DNA of 64,000 nt from Phocaeicola barnesiae DSM 18169 = JCM 13652 (GTDB lineage Bacteria; Bacteroidota; Bacteroidia; Bacteroidales; Bacteroidaceae): positions 186,001-250,000 of the forward strand of contig NZ_KB894645.1 of assembly GCF_000374585.1 (NCBI RefSeq). The letters run 5' to 3'. Numbering within the stretch: position 1 is the stretch's first letter; the number at the start of each line of letters is the position of its first letter. A program made the position numbers and the translations under genes. A model generated the notes under the pieces. It made no database searches. It had not been told where the DNA came from and saw only the letters and a list, made by a program, of their open reading frames with translations. Positions 36,538-45,523 of the stretch are shown here, one piece after another.

Positions 36538-38040
36538 ATGAATTCAACGAAATTAATAAGGAACTTATTCTGTTCCAGACAAAAAGAGATCGATTTGTAT
36601 GCCACTCAGGCAGAAGCGATTCAGAACAGCATATTCCATAAACTGATAGAGCATTCCAGCGCAACCGAATGGGGGCGTAAATATACCTATACACAAATCA
36701 AAAAGTATGCTGATTTCCAGCATGTACCCATCCAGACCTATGAAGATGCCAAAGGCTATATCGACCGTATGCGTCATGGAGAGAAAGATGTTTTGTGTCC
36801 GGGTAAAGTCATCTGGTATGCCAAGTCATCCGGAACAACCAATGACAAGAGCAAATTCATTCCGGTCAGTCCGGAAGGACTGAAAAATATCCACTATCGT
36901 GGAGGTATAGACGCGGTAGCCTTGTATTTACGGGAAAATCCGGAAAGCCGGTTCTTTTCCGGAAAAGGATTGATTCTAGGCGGAAGTCACAGCCCGAACT
37001 ACAATGTAAAGGATAGTCTGGTGGGTGACCTTTCGGCCATTCTGATACAGAATATCAACCCGTTGGTCAATCTCATCCGCGTACCGAGCAAGGAAATCGC
37101 ATTGCTAAGCGAATTCGAGGAAAAGGTGGAACGCATTGCCGAAACCACCATCCACAAGAATGTAACCAACCTGTCAGGAGTCCCTTCGTGGATGCTGGCT
37201 GTCATCAAGCGTATTTTGGAAAAGACCGGTGCCAAACATTTGAATGAGGTATGGCCGAACCTGGAAGTATTCTTCCATGGAGGCGTCTGCTTCACTCCTT
37301 ACCGTGAACAGTACAAGCAACTGATTCCGAGTGACAAGATGCACTACATGGAAACCTACAATGCCAGCGAAGGTTTCTTCGGCCTGCAAAGCGACCTGCA
37401 TGACCCCGCCATGACACTGATGATAGATTACGATGTATTCTACGAATTCATCCCCATGGATGAACTGGACAGCCCGAAGCCGAATGTTGTCCCGCTTTGG
37501 GGCATAGAGGTGGGAAAGAACTATGCCATGCTCATCAGTACTTCCTGCGGCCTCTGGCGATACATGTTGGGAGATACCGTACGGTTCACCCAGAAAGACC
37601 CGTACAAGTTCATCATCTCCGGCCGTACCAAACATTTCATCAACGCCTTCGGTGAAGAGCTGATGGTCGACAATGCCGAAAAAGGGCTGGCACGTGCCTG
37701 CCAGGAAACAGGAGCGCAAGTGCTGGAATATTCGGCCGCTCCGGTATTCATGGACGCAAATGCCAAATGCCGTCACCAATGGCTCATCGAGTTCAGTGTG
37801 ATGCCGGATTCCATCGAAAGATTCCGTCACATACTGGATACAGCCTTACAGGAAATCAATTCCGATTACGAAGCCAAACGGCACAAGGACATCACCCTCC
37901 AGGAGCTGGAAATCATCGTAGCCCGTCCGGGACTTTTCCACGACTGGCTGAAACAGAAAGGAAAACTGGGAGGCCAGCATAAAGTACCCCGTCTGAGCAA
38001 CAATCGTGAGTATATCGAAGAAATGTTGAAATTAAATTAA
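36538..38040 (+). CDS. GH3 auxin-responsive-promoter family acyl-adenylating enzyme
   Basis: A 500-residue cytoplasmic protein of the plant-GH3/JAR1-like branch of the adenylate-forming superfamily (unrelated to glycoside hydrolase family 3). The ATP-binding motif is YAKSSGTTNDKSKF (about 98-111), then YMETYNASEGFFG and YMLGDTVRF. The mobile C-terminal domain carries SGRTKHFINAFGEEL. Plant members join amino acids to acyl acids. Bacteroidete homologues are widespread, but their substrate is not established. It is monocistronic, and no neighbour suggests a pathway. Confidence 0.9.
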   Translation: MNSTKLIRNLFCSRQKEIDLYATQAEAIQNSIFHKLIEHSSATEWGRKYTYTQIKKYADFQHVPIQTYEDAKGYIDRMRHGEKDVLCPGKVIWYAKSSGTTNDKSKFIPVSPEGLKNIHYRGGIDAVALYLRENPESRFFSGKGLILGGSHSPNYNVKDSLVGDLSAILIQNINPLVNLIRVPSKEIALLSEFEEKVERIAETTIHKNVTNLSGVPSWMLAVIKRILEKTGAKHLNEVWPNLEVFFHGGVCFTPYREQYKQLIPSDKMHYMETYNASEGFFGLQSDLHDPAMTLMIDYDVFYEFIPMDELDSPKPNVVPLWGIEVGKNYAMLISTSCGLWRYMLGDTVRFTQKDPYKFIISGRTKHFINAFGEELMVDNAEKGLARACQETGAQVLEYSAAPVFMDANAKCRHQWLIEFSVMPDSIERFRHILDTALQEINSDYEAKRHKDITLQELEIIVARPGLFHDWLKQKGKLGGQHKVPRLSNNREYIEEMLKLN

Positions 38041-38049
38041 AAAACTACG

Positions 38050-38092
38050 GGGATTCACAAAAATTTCCCTTCTTTGTGAATCCCTGTTTCTA
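38050..38092 (+). terminator. Hairpin after the acyl-adenylating gene
   Basis: A 12-bp stem pairs 38050-38061 with 38073-38084, followed by TGTTTCT. The T run is weak. Confidence 0.6.
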
Positions 38093-38122
38093 CTAGCTAT
38101 TGATAAAACCACCTGATTATAC

Positions 38123-40054
38123 ATGAAACCGATTCCGAAATATATTGCCATCCTACTTGTACTGATTGGGTTTTATGCATGCGCCAGCCAAGGGACTCCC
38201 GACGGTGGGCCGTATGACGAGACTCCTCCGAAGTTCGTGCGAGCTACCCCTGAGCCGAATGCGACCAACAACACCCGTAAGAAAATCTCCATCGAATTCG
38301 ATGAATACATCAAACTGGAGAACGCTTCGGAGAAGGTTATCATCTCGCCTCCTCAGAATGAGAGTCCGGAAGTAAAAACAAGCGGACGCAACGTGGTTGT
38401 AGAATTCTTTGATACACTGAAAGCCAATACAACTTATACCATCGATTTTGGCGATGCCATCGTAGATAATAACGAAGGAAATCCGATGGGGAACTTTGCC
38501 TATGCATTCTCTACCGGTTCTACCATCGATACCATGGAAGTATCCGGTACCGTACTGAACGCGCAAGACCTGGAGCCCATCAAAGGAATTCAGGTCGGCC
38601 TTCACCGCAACCTGAACGATTCGGCTTTCACAACACTGCCTTTCGACCGTATTTCACGTACAGACAGCCGCGGACATTTCACCATCAAAGGTGTTGCTCC
38701 GGGCAAATACCGTATCTATGCACTGATGGACGGGAACCAGAATTACCTGTTCGATTCAAAGACCGAAGCGATAGCGTATCTGGATTCACTCATCATCCCC
38801 AGCATGGAAGGAGCCGTCCGCCAGGACACTATCTGGCACGAAAACGACTCCCTGCACTTCGATACCATACGGGAAGTGAAATATACCCGGTTCCTTCCGG
38901 ATAATATCATCCTGCGCGCTTTCAAGGAAGAGAATACCCTTCAGTACCTGGCCAAGAGCGAGCGTGAACAGCTGAACCGCTTCTCGCTGTACTTCAGCGC
39001 TAAAGCCGATACCCTTCCTACCATCAAAGGCCTGGACTTCGACGACAAGGATGCTTTTGTCATCGAAAAGACAGCCGGTAACGATACCATCCGATACTGG
39101 TTGAGGGATACGACTCTGTGCGAACGCGATACACTGACACTGCAACTGACCTATCTGGCGACAGATACCCTCGGCCAATTGGTCCCGAAGACCGATACAC
39201 TCCGTATGACCAACAAAATCGATAAGAAACGTCGGATGGCGCTGGCTGAAGAAGAACGGAAAAAAGCAGAAAAAGAACAGAAAAAGAAAGCCAAGCAAGG
39301 AGATACCCTCGAAGTGGCCAAGACCGAATTCCTTCAGATGACGGTAGACGCCCCGTCTTCAATGGATATCAACCGGAATGTCGTACTGAAATTCGAGGAA
39401 CCTGTAGAACGGATTGACACCAGTGCCTTCCACCTGGCCGTCATGGTAGATTCTGTCTGGCAAGACATTCCTTTCCTGTTTCAGGCAGACACAGTGCTTC
39501 CCCGACAGTATCAGATACTGGCCGACTGGCAACCAGAGCAGGAATACCAGCTCAAGATAGACTCCATGGCCATCCAAGGATTATACGGTCTGCATACCGA
39601 TAAAGTAGAAAATAAGATAAAAATCAAGGCATTGTCCGAATACGGTACACTGTACCTGAACATTCGGGGAGAAGGACCACACGCCATCGTACAACTCCTG
39701 AACTCCAATGACGCAGTCATTCGCCAGCAGCCGGTCAGCGACAAGCATACGTGCGATTTCTACTTCCTGCAACCGAGTACAAAATACTACATCCGCTTGT
39801 TTAACGACACGAATAACAACGGGAAGTGGGATACCGGCGACTACAAAAACAAAATCCAGCCGGAGGAAGTCTACTACTTCCCCAAAGTATGGGAAATGAA
39901 AGCCAACTTCGATTTTGAAGAGACATGGGACCTGAAGAGTACCCCGCCCGACAAACAGAAGCTGGATGAAATAAAGAAACAGAAACCCGATGAAGCCAAA
40001 AAAGTCAAGGACCTGAATAAAGAACGGGCCCGTAAATTAGGAAGAACAACATGA
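38123..40054 (+). CDS. Ig-like domain lipoprotein (Big_5-type)
   Basis: A 643-residue predicted lipoprotein with C20 in FYAC, followed by ASQGTPDGGP. Residues about 35-130 form a Big_5-like Ig domain (PPKFVRATPEPNATN... FDEYIKLENASEKVIISPP). A carboxypeptidase-regulatory-like domain follows (VSGTVLNAQDLEPIKGIQVGL, about 139-205). A highly charged K/E stretch at about 368-395 is a probable coiled-coil linker, with more beta domains after it and a lysine-rich tail. Its stop overlaps the DUF3108 gene by four bases, a pairing I recall from other Bacteroidetes. The function is unknown; an envelope scaffold role is possible. Confidence 0.8.
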   Translation: MKPIPKYIAILLVLIGFYACASQGTPDGGPYDETPPKFVRATPEPNATNNTRKKISIEFDEYIKLENASEKVIISPPQNESPEVKTSGRNVVVEFFDTLKANTTYTIDFGDAIVDNNEGNPMGNFAYAFSTGSTIDTMEVSGTVLNAQDLEPIKGIQVGLHRNLNDSAFTTLPFDRISRTDSRGHFTIKGVAPGKYRIYALMDGNQNYLFDSKTEAIAYLDSLIIPSMEGAVRQDTIWHENDSLHFDTIREVKYTRFLPDNIILRAFKEENTLQYLAKSEREQLNRFSLYFSAKADTLPTIKGLDFDDKDAFVIEKTAGNDTIRYWLRDTTLCERDTLTLQLTYLATDTLGQLVPKTDTLRMTNKIDKKRRMALAEEERKKAEKEQKKKAKQGDTLEVAKTEFLQMTVDAPSSMDINRNVVLKFEEPVERIDTSAFHLAVMVDSVWQDIPFLFQADTVLPRQYQILADWQPEQEYQLKIDSMAIQGLYGLHTDKVENKIKIKALSEYGTLYLNIRGEGPHAIVQLLNSNDAVIRQQPVSDKHTCDFYFLQPSTKYYIRLFNDTNNNGKWDTGDYKNKIQPEEVYYFPKVWEMKANFDFEETWDLKSTPPDKQKLDEIKKQKPDEAKKVKDLNKERARKLGRTT

Positions 40055-40860
40055 TGAAGAAATGGATGATTTGTCTATGCCTTCTCATCGGAGGGCTGAC
40101 AGCAAAAGCACAATGTGGCGCCTTCAATGATGCCATCAAACCCGGTGAAACACTTTCATACGAACTGAAGTTCAACTGGAAATTCATCTGGTTCAATGTA
40201 GGATGGGCGCAGATGAATGTCCATCAGACAGAATACAAAGGTAAGGAATGTCTGCAGACCGACCTGCTTACATTCACCAACAAACGGGCTGACCGTTGGT
40301 TCAAGATGAGAGATACCTTGACATGTATCACCACAAACGACCTGATTCCGCTTTTTTTCCGGAAAGCCGCTGAAGAAGGGAAAAGATACTCCATCGATGA
40401 AGTGAACTTCAGCTACCGGAACGGGAAATGTATTGTCGACCAACAGCGTACCTTACGGGGCGAAACGAACAAGCGCCATGACGAAATGGGTGTCTGCGTA
40501 TACGATATGCTGAGTATCCTTCTGCAGGCACGCTCATACGATGCCTCCCAATATAAACCGGGGCAGAAAATCCTCTTCTCAATGGCTACCGGCAGGGAAA
40601 TCGAGAAACAGACCCTTATCTACCGGGGAAAAGAGAACTACAAGGCAGAAAACGATGTTACCTACCGCTGCCTGGTCTTCTCACTGGTAGAATACAAAGA
40701 CAACGAAGAAAAGGAAGTCATCACTTTCTATGTAACCGACGACCGTAACCACCTTCCGGTACGCCTGGATATGTATTTGAACTTCGGTTCAGCCAAAGCC
40801 TTCCTGACCAACATCAAAGGCAACAAATATCCGCTGACTTCCATCATCAGTAAGAAATGA
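40051..40860 (+). CDS. DUF3108 domain-containing exported protein
   Basis: A 269-residue protein with a signal peptide (MMKKWMICLCLLIGGLTAKAQ). The DUF3108 region starts at about residue 28 (IKPGETLSYELKFNWKFIWFNVGWAQM). It includes RWFKMRDTLTC and ends with a beta strand set containing HLPVRLDMYLNFGSAKAFL. The fold predicted for DUF3108 is a lipocalin-like barrel in the periplasm. It is coupled to the Ig-like lipoprotein by an ATGA overlap, so the two probably work together. No biochemical function is known. Confidence 0.85.
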   Translation: MMKKWMICLCLLIGGLTAKAQCGAFNDAIKPGETLSYELKFNWKFIWFNVGWAQMNVHQTEYKGKECLQTDLLTFTNKRADRWFKMRDTLTCITTNDLIPLFFRKAAEEGKRYSIDEVNFSYRNGKCIVDQQRTLRGETNKRHDEMGVCVYDMLSILLQARSYDASQYKPGQKILFSMATGREIEKQTLIYRGKENYKAENDVTYRCLVFSLVEYKDNEEKEVITFYVTDDRNHLPVRLDMYLNFGSAKAFLTNIKGNKYPLTSIISKK

Positions 40861-40900
40861 CCTCCTCCTTTCGGAGATAGACGTATTTCATATCCTTTTG

Positions 40901-40946
40901 TTCCCCTGAAGAGAACTACGACGGTTTTCTTCAGGGGAAATTTTTG
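40901..40946 (+). terminator. Intrinsic terminator after the DUF3108 gene
   Basis: A 16-bp stem (40901-40916 with 40924-40939) with a G-T pair, followed by a T run at 40941-40945. Confidence 0.85.
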
Positions 40947-40962
40947 TGCTGAAGAATTTTAT

Positions 40963-40970
40963 TATCTTTA
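40963..40970 (+). promoter_or_regulatory. Weak -7 box for the symporter gene
   Basis: TATCTTTA, one base off TAnnTTTG, 23 bases before the ATG at 40994. Confidence 0.45.
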
Positions 40971-40993
40971 CCGCAAATTCAAGCACCCCTGAT

Positions 40994-42169
40994 ATGAAAA
41001 AAATCAAACTAGGACTTCTGCCACAAATTCTGATTGCCATCGGACTGGGCATTGCTGCCGGCACCGTCTCACCGGCACTTCCTGTACGCATTTTCGTGAC
41101 ATTCAACGCCCTTTTCAGCCAGTTCCTGAACTTCATCATTCCACTGATTATTGTAGGACTGGTCACTCCGGCCATCGCCGATATCGGGAAAGGGGCCGGA
41201 AAGATGTTGGTAGCCACCGTTCTTCTGGCTTACGGCGCTACCCTGTTCTCCGGATTTCTTTCGTTCGGCGTAGGTGAAACATTTTTCCCCAGCCTCATCA
41301 CACGGAACATTCCGTTGGAGGAAATCAGTGAGGCAAAAGGCACCACTCCCTTCTTCACCATATCCATACCGGAACCACTCAATGTAATGACAGCCCTTGT
41401 CATGGCCTTTACTGTCGGACTCGGACTGGCACACCTGGATACCGGTTATCTGAAAAATGCCTGCAATGATTTCAAGGAAATCATCGTCAAGACCATCCAG
41501 GCCGTCATCCTTCCCCTGCTTCCGATATACATCTTCGGTATCTTTTTCAATATGACGCATTCCGGACAAGTGTTCCACGTGTTGGCCGTTTTCGTCAAGA
41601 TTATCGGAATCATTTTCCTCCTGCATATTTTCCTGCTGATATTCCAGTACTGTATCGCCGGACTGTTGGTACGCAAGAACCCGTTCCGTCTGCTGGGAAA
41701 GATGATGCCGGCCTATTTCACCGCTCTAGGTACACAGTCTTCGGCCGCCACCATTCCCGTTACCTTGAAACAGACCATCCGGAACGGAGTACACGAAGGA
41801 ATTGCCGGATTTGTAATTCCACTGTGTGCCACCATCCACCTGTCCGGAAGTACCATGAAGATTGTAGCCTGCGCACTGGCACTGATGATGATGCAGGACA
41901 TTCCATACGACTTCCAGATGTTTTCGGGATTCATCTTCATGCTGGGAGTAACCATGGTAGCCGCTCCGGGAGTTCCGGGTGGAGCCATCATGGCTTCTCT
42001 CGGTATCCTGTCGTCCATGTTGGGATTTGACGAAAACGCACAGGCCTTGATGATTGCTTTGTACATCGCCATGGACAGCTTCGGCACGGCGTGCAATGTG
42101 ACCGGCGATGGAGCCCTGGCCCTCATCATCGACAAATGGTTCGGTCCGTCAAAATCTCAACACCAGTAA
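40994..42169 (+). CDS. Dicarboxylate/amino acid:cation symporter (DAACS family)
   Basis: A 391-residue inner membrane transporter with about eight hydrophobic segments. It contains the re-entrant-loop serine motif TQSSAATIPVTL (about 250-261) and a C-terminal half with GVPGGAIMASLGILSS and AMDSFGTACNVTGD, typical of GltP/SstT-type sodium or proton symporters. The substrate is probably glutamate, aspartate, serine/threonine or a C4 acid. The ATG at 40994 is chosen because the upstream in-frame ATG at 40946 lies at the edge of the terminator and ahead of the promoter box. It is monocistronic. Confidence 0.9.
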   Translation: MKKIKLGLLPQILIAIGLGIAAGTVSPALPVRIFVTFNALFSQFLNFIIPLIIVGLVTPAIADIGKGAGKMLVATVLLAYGATLFSGFLSFGVGETFFPSLITRNIPLEEISEAKGTTPFFTISIPEPLNVMTALVMAFTVGLGLAHLDTGYLKNACNDFKEIIVKTIQAVILPLLPIYIFGIFFNMTHSGQVFHVLAVFVKIIGIIFLLHIFLLIFQYCIAGLLVRKNPFRLLGKMMPAYFTALGTQSSAATIPVTLKQTIRNGVHEGIAGFVIPLCATIHLSGSTMKIVACALALMMMQDIPYDFQMFSGFIFMLGVTMVAAPGVPGGAIMASLGILSSMLGFDENAQALMIALYIAMDSFGTACNVTGDGALALIIDKWFGPSKSQHQ

Positions 42170-42203
42170 CCGGAAAACAACCATTCACAACGTACATCAC
42201 CTG

Positions 42204-42256
42204 AAAACGACAGGAGGCTGTCTACCCTGAAAGAGTAACAGCCTCCTGTCGTTTTT
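42204..42256. terminator. Bidirectional terminator between symporter and cysS
   Basis: A perfect 18-bp stem (42204-42221 with 42238-42255) with A and T runs at either end, so it can serve both converging genes. Confidence 0.9.
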
Positions 42257-42271
42257 ATCTATATTGTCAGA

Positions 42272-43750
42272 TTACTTGTTCAATTTCCAAGTGAATCCGT
42301 CTTTGGTATCTTTCACTTCAAAGCCCAAGGCAGCCAGGTTATCGCGTATCTTGTCGCTGGTCGCCCAGTCCTTGTTGGCCTTGGCCTGCATACGCTGTTC
42401 CAACAGCATGTCCACTACCTTGCCGTATGCTTCTTCACGGGCAGCATTGTTCTCAGCCTCTGCTTTCAGACCCAGAATATCGAATACGAAGAGATGGAAT
42501 ACCTGCTTCAGCTCTTCCAGGTCGGCCTCACTGATACTTGCCTTCTTGTCAATGACCGTATTGATCATACGGGTCGCATCAAACAGATGAGAGATGACAA
42601 TCGGCGTATTCAGGTCATCGTTCATGGCTTCGTAACATTTTTCACGCAGTCCGGCCGGTTCGATACCCGAAGTCGTCTTCGCCGGTGTAATGCGTTCCAG
42701 GTTCTTCACACCTTCCAACAGACGTTCCAGTCCCTTTTCGGCAGCCTGTAGCGCTTCGTTACTGAAGTCCACCGTACTGCGATAATGTGCCTGCAGGATA
42801 AAGAAACGGATAGTCATCGGCGAATAAGCCTGAGTCAGCAGCTTGTTCGAACCGGTAAAGAACTCATCCAAGGTAATGAAATTACCCAGTGACTTACCCA
42901 TCTTCTGTCCGTTGATGGTAATCATGTTGTTGTGCATCCAGTAGCGTACCATGTCATGTCCCTGTGAAGCGACACTCTGTGCAATTTCACATTCGTGGTG
43001 CGGGAAAATCAGGTCCATACCTCCACCGTGAATATCGAAGTTCTCGCCCAGATACTTGCGTCCCATAGCGGTACACTCACAGTGCCAACCCGGAAAACCG
43101 TTGCTCCACGGCGAAGGCCAGCGCATGATGTGTTCCGGCTGGGCACATTTCCACAAAGCGAAATCGGCCGGATTATGCTTTTCCTGCTGTCCGTCCAGTT
43201 CACGGGTAGTATTGATGACATCGTCCAGGTTACGTCCGGAAAGTTTTCCGTAGTGATGGTCTTTGTTATATTTGGCTACATCGAAATAAACGGAACCCTG
43301 ACTCTCGTAGGCATAACCGTTCTTCAGAATTTCCTCCACCAGCTGAATCTGCTCGATAATGTGTCCGGAAGCGTGCGGTTCAATGCTGGGTGGTAAAACG
43401 TTCAGCGCTTCCATTGCCTTGTGATAACGATTCAAGTAATATTGTACCACTTCCATCGGTTCCAATTGCTCCAGACGAGCCTTCTTGGCAATCTTGTCTT
43501 CACCGTCATCGGCATCATGCTCCAAATGACCTACATCGGTAATGTTCCGTACATAGCGCACCTTGTATCCCAGGTGAGTCAGGTAGCGGAACAGGATATC
43601 GAACGTGATGGCAGGACGGGCGTGCCCCAAGTGGGCGTCACCGTACACGGTAGGACCACATACATACATGCCTACATGCGGGGCATGCAAAGGAACGAAA
43701 GCTTCCTTGGTACGGGTCAGTGTATTGTAAATGATTAGTCTATTCTCCAT
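42272..43750 (-). CDS. cysS: Cysteinyl-tRNA synthetase
   Basis: A 492-residue class I synthetase. [15 protein letters not shown] holds the HIGH-type motif and the first zinc cysteine. [14 protein letters not shown] and HHECEIAQS supply further zinc ligands, and KMGKS stands for KMSKS. The DALR-type anticodon region and C-terminal helical domain follow. Length is normal. It is monocistronic with a promoter at 43773 and shares the terminator with the symporter gene. Confidence 0.98.
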   Translation of the reverse strand: MENRLIIYNTLTRTKEAFVPLHAPHVGMYVCGPTVYGDAHLGHARPAITFDILFRYLTHLGYKVRYVRNITDVGHLEHDADDGEDKIAKKARLEQLEPMEVVQYYLNRYHKAMEALNVLPPSIEPHASGHIIEQIQLVEEILKNGYAYESQGSVYFDVAKYNKDHHYGKLSGRNLDDVINTTRELDGQQEKHNPADFALWKCAQPEHIMRWPSPWSNGFPGWHCECTAMGRKYLGENFDIHGGGMDLIFPHHECEIAQSVASQGHDMVRYWMHNNMITINGQKMGKSLGNFITLDEFFTGSNKLLTQAYSPMTIRFFILQAHYRSTVDFSNEALQAAEKGLERLLEGVKNLERITPAKTTSGIEPAGLREKCYEAMNDDLNTPIVISHLFDATRMINTVIDKKASISEADLEELKQVFHLFVFDILGLKAEAENNAAREEAYGKVVDMLLEQRMQAKANKDWATSDKIRDNLAALGFEVKDTKDGFTWKLNK

Positions 43751-43772
43751 AATGATTCCATTGTTAAATGTG

Positions 43773-43780
43773 CAAATTTA
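43773..43780 (-). promoter_or_regulatory. -7 box for cysS
   Basis: CAAATTTA on plus equals TAAATTTG on minus, 22 bases before the start at 43750. Confidence 0.6.
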
Positions 43781-43796
43781 TAAATTATATACAGAA

Positions 43797-43827
43797 AAGC
43801 GTGATTTCTTATACAAAAATCACGCTT
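43797..43827. other. Hairpin upstream of cysS
   Basis: A perfect 11-bp stem (43797-43807 with 43817-43827) with a nine-base loop and short T runs on both sides. It lies upstream of the cysS promoter. It may end a transcript entering from either side; no gene needing it was found. Confidence 0.5.
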
Positions 43828-43999
43828 CAGTTTTCCTTTTTCTACCTGAAGAAGCGGGAACACATTTTCATATCCAATACGCAAGGCTACCCCCGAGGTT
43901 ATCATAAAATTACATTTTTATTACAGAAAACCATCTCCAAGCAAGAAAAAAAATGGAATCAGTTAATAAAACTTTCACGGTTACAAGCAACCCTTAAAC

Positions 44000-44015
44000 T
44001 ATGTTATGAAACATA
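44000..44015. promoter_or_regulatory. Palindrome upstream of small RNA copy A
   Basis: TATGTT-ATGA-AACATA, ending 17 bases before the -33 box of copy A. The same element at 44265 has both outer bases changed together, which keeps the dyad. It is probably a regulator binding site. Confidence 0.55.
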
Positions 44016-44032
44016 AGAATATAATTGGATTA

Positions 44033-44063
44033 TTTGCTCGTTTTACAGGATTCCGTATCTTTG
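44033..44063 (+). promoter_or_regulatory. Promoter of small RNA copy A
   Basis: -33 TTTG (44033-44036) and -7 TATCTTTG (44056-44063) separated by 19 bases. This is a full consensus Bacteroides promoter. Confidence 0.8.
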
Positions 44064-44067
44064 CATC

Positions 44068-44132
44068 GTGTTTTTCATAGTATTAGATTTTAAGGTTAAC
44101 AAAGGTTGGAGTACAGCGGTACTCCTTTTTTT
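44068..44132 (+). ncRNA. Candidate small RNA, copy A
   Basis: A ~65-nt RNA predicted from the promoter at 44033-44063 and an intrinsic terminator: stem GGAGTAC (44108-44114), loop AGCG, stem GTACTCC (44119-44125), then seven T. The body before the hairpin is A/T-rich and looks unpaired, starting with a U-rich 5' end. It is identical to copy B from its GTGTTTTTC start through the terminator except for one extra T. No open frame fits. It resembles a trans-acting small RNA with an exposed seed. Whether it belongs to a described Bacteroides family such as FopS is not known. Confidence 0.7.
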
Positions 44133-44264
44133 ATATCCATAAGTAAAGTACTATTTGTCGGTTCCGATATTTTTCACAACTTTATTCTTCAACCTCTCAA
44201 GCAGAAAATATCTTCCACCTCTAATTCTTAACAAACCTAGAAACTAAATAAGGATTCCTTAAAA

Positions 44265-44280
44265 CATGTTATTAAACATG
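44265..44280. promoter_or_regulatory. Palindrome upstream of small RNA copy B
   Basis: CATGTT-ATTA-AACATG, ending 17 bases before the -33 box of copy B. It is the counterpart of 44000-44015. Confidence 0.55.
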
Positions 44281-44297
44281 ATTTTTAAGCTCCATTA

Positions 44298-44328
44298 CTT
44301 GCATATATCCAGGTATTCCGTACCTTTG
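44298..44328 (+). promoter_or_regulatory. Promoter of small RNA copy B
   Basis: -33 CTTG (44298-44301) and -7 TACCTTTG (44321-44328), again separated by 19 bases. Confidence 0.75.
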
Positions 44329-44332
44329 CATT

Positions 44333-44396
44333 GTGTTTTTCATAGTATTAGATTTAAGGTTAACAAAGGTTGGAGTACAGCGGTACTCCTTTTTTT
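44333..44396 (+). ncRNA. Candidate small RNA, copy B (or mnmA leader)
   Basis: A ~64-nt RNA nearly identical to copy A, with the same hairpin (44372-44378 with 44383-44389) and T run (44390-44396). The mnmA start follows 42 bases after the T run with no promoter box in between, so read-through from this promoter may be what expresses mnmA. It could therefore be a free small RNA, an attenuating leader, or both. Confidence 0.7.
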
Positions 44397-44438
44397 ATGC
44401 TTATAAATGAAGTGTCCTAAAAACAAGATGAATTGACC

Positions 44439-45497
44439 ATGGAATCTCCTAAAAGTGTTTTGCTCGGTATGAGCGGAGGAACAGACAGTTCGGTGGCAGC
44501 CCTGTTGCTGCAGGATGCAGGATACCGGGTAACCGGTATTACCTTCCGTTTCTATGAAAAAGACGGGAATACCGAATACCTGGACGATGCACGGGAGTTG
44601 TGCGACCGGCTAGGTATCCGTCACCTTGTATACGACGTACGGGAGGAATTCCAACAACGCATCATCAATTATTTTATCCGTGAATACCTGGAAGGACGTA
44701 CGCCTGTCCCCTGCACCTTGTGCAACAATTACCTGAAATGGCCGCTACTGCAGCAAGTAGCCGATGAGCAAGGATGCGATTATTTTGCTACCGGACACTA
44801 TGTCCAGAAACAACAGATTGACGGATACTGGCACATCACACAGGGAGCCGACCCCGACAAGGACCAGTCGTTCTTCCTGTGGGGACTTCCGCAATCCATC
44901 CTGCAACGGATGCTGCTTCCGATGGGAACACTGACGAAAACCCGGGTACGCGAAATAGCAGCCGAACGGGGATTCCTGAAAGCTGCCCGTAAACGGGACA
45001 GTCTGGGAGTCTGCTTCTGCCCCATGGACTACCGCACCTTCTTACAGGAACACGTTACCGACGGACACATTATGCCCGGAAATTTCTACGACGAGCAAGG
45101 GAACTTTCTTGGGAAGCATGACGGCTATCCGTTCTACACCATCGGCCAACGGAGAGGACTCGGCATCCACCTCAACAAAGCGGTCTTCGTCAAGGAAATT
45201 CATCCGGCAAGCAACCGAGTCATTCTCAGCGACAATCTGCAAGCCTTGGAGCAACACGAAATGATACTGACGGACTGGAACATCACCAATCCTTCCGCCT
45301 TACTGGGACAAAACGACGTCATTGTCAAGATACGCTATCGGAAACAGGCCAACCGCTGCACCGTAACCCGTACCACCGACGGTAACCTGCACGTCCAACT
45401 GCACGAACCGTTGGCTGCCATTGCTAGCGGACAGGCCGCTGCCTTCTACCGGGACAATGTGGTACTGGGAGGTGGAATCATCGCTTCCAGCCGATAA
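44439..45497 (+). CDS. mnmA: tRNA-specific 2-thiouridylase MnmA
   Basis: A 352-residue enzyme that thiolates U34 of Lys, Glu and Gln tRNAs. The PP-loop SGGTDSS is at residues 12-18. The active cysteine is C95 in PCTLCN, and the partner cysteine is C192 in [19 protein letters not shown] is also typical. The ATG at 44439 is preferred over an in-frame TTG two codons earlier. No promoter box is visible between it and the small RNA terminator. The protein is slightly shorter than E. coli MnmA (368 residues). Confidence 0.95.
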   Translation: MESPKSVLLGMSGGTDSSVAALLLQDAGYRVTGITFRFYEKDGNTEYLDDARELCDRLGIRHLVYDVREEFQQRIINYFIREYLEGRTPVPCTLCNNYLKWPLLQQVADEQGCDYFATGHYVQKQQIDGYWHITQGADPDKDQSFFLWGLPQSILQRMLLPMGTLTKTRVREIAAERGFLKAARKRDSLGVCFCPMDYRTFLQEHVTDGHIMPGNFYDEQGNFLGKHDGYPFYTIGQRRGLGIHLNKAVFVKEIHPASNRVILSDNLQALEQHEMILTDWNITNPSALLGQNDVIVKIRYRKQANRCTVTRTTDGNLHVQLHEPLAAIASGQAAAFYRDNVVLGGGIIASSR

Positions 45498-45523
45498 ACC
45501 GGTATCGGACAGGTAAACCATAC

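Larger units (their letters stand above)
43751..44438. other. Gene-free region with two tandem small RNA genes
   Basis: This 688-base stretch between cysS and mnmA has no credible protein gene. It holds the cysS promoter (43773-43780), a hairpin (43797-43827), and two copies of a promoter/RNA/terminator unit 265 bp apart (44000-44132 and 44265-44396). Between the copies (44133-44260) the sequence is AT-rich and unassigned. Confidence 0.75.

Noticed and set aside
36538-38040. Calling this gene a glycoside hydrolase because of the name GH3
   Set aside because: It belongs to the auxin-responsive GH3 acyl-adenylating family, which shares only the abbreviation with glycoside hydrolase family 3.
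43768-44016. An 82-codon plus-strand open frame upstream of mnmA
   Set aside because: It overlaps the cysS promoter and a hairpin, has low-complexity composition and ends inside the palindrome of small RNA copy A. No ribosome site or family resemblance.
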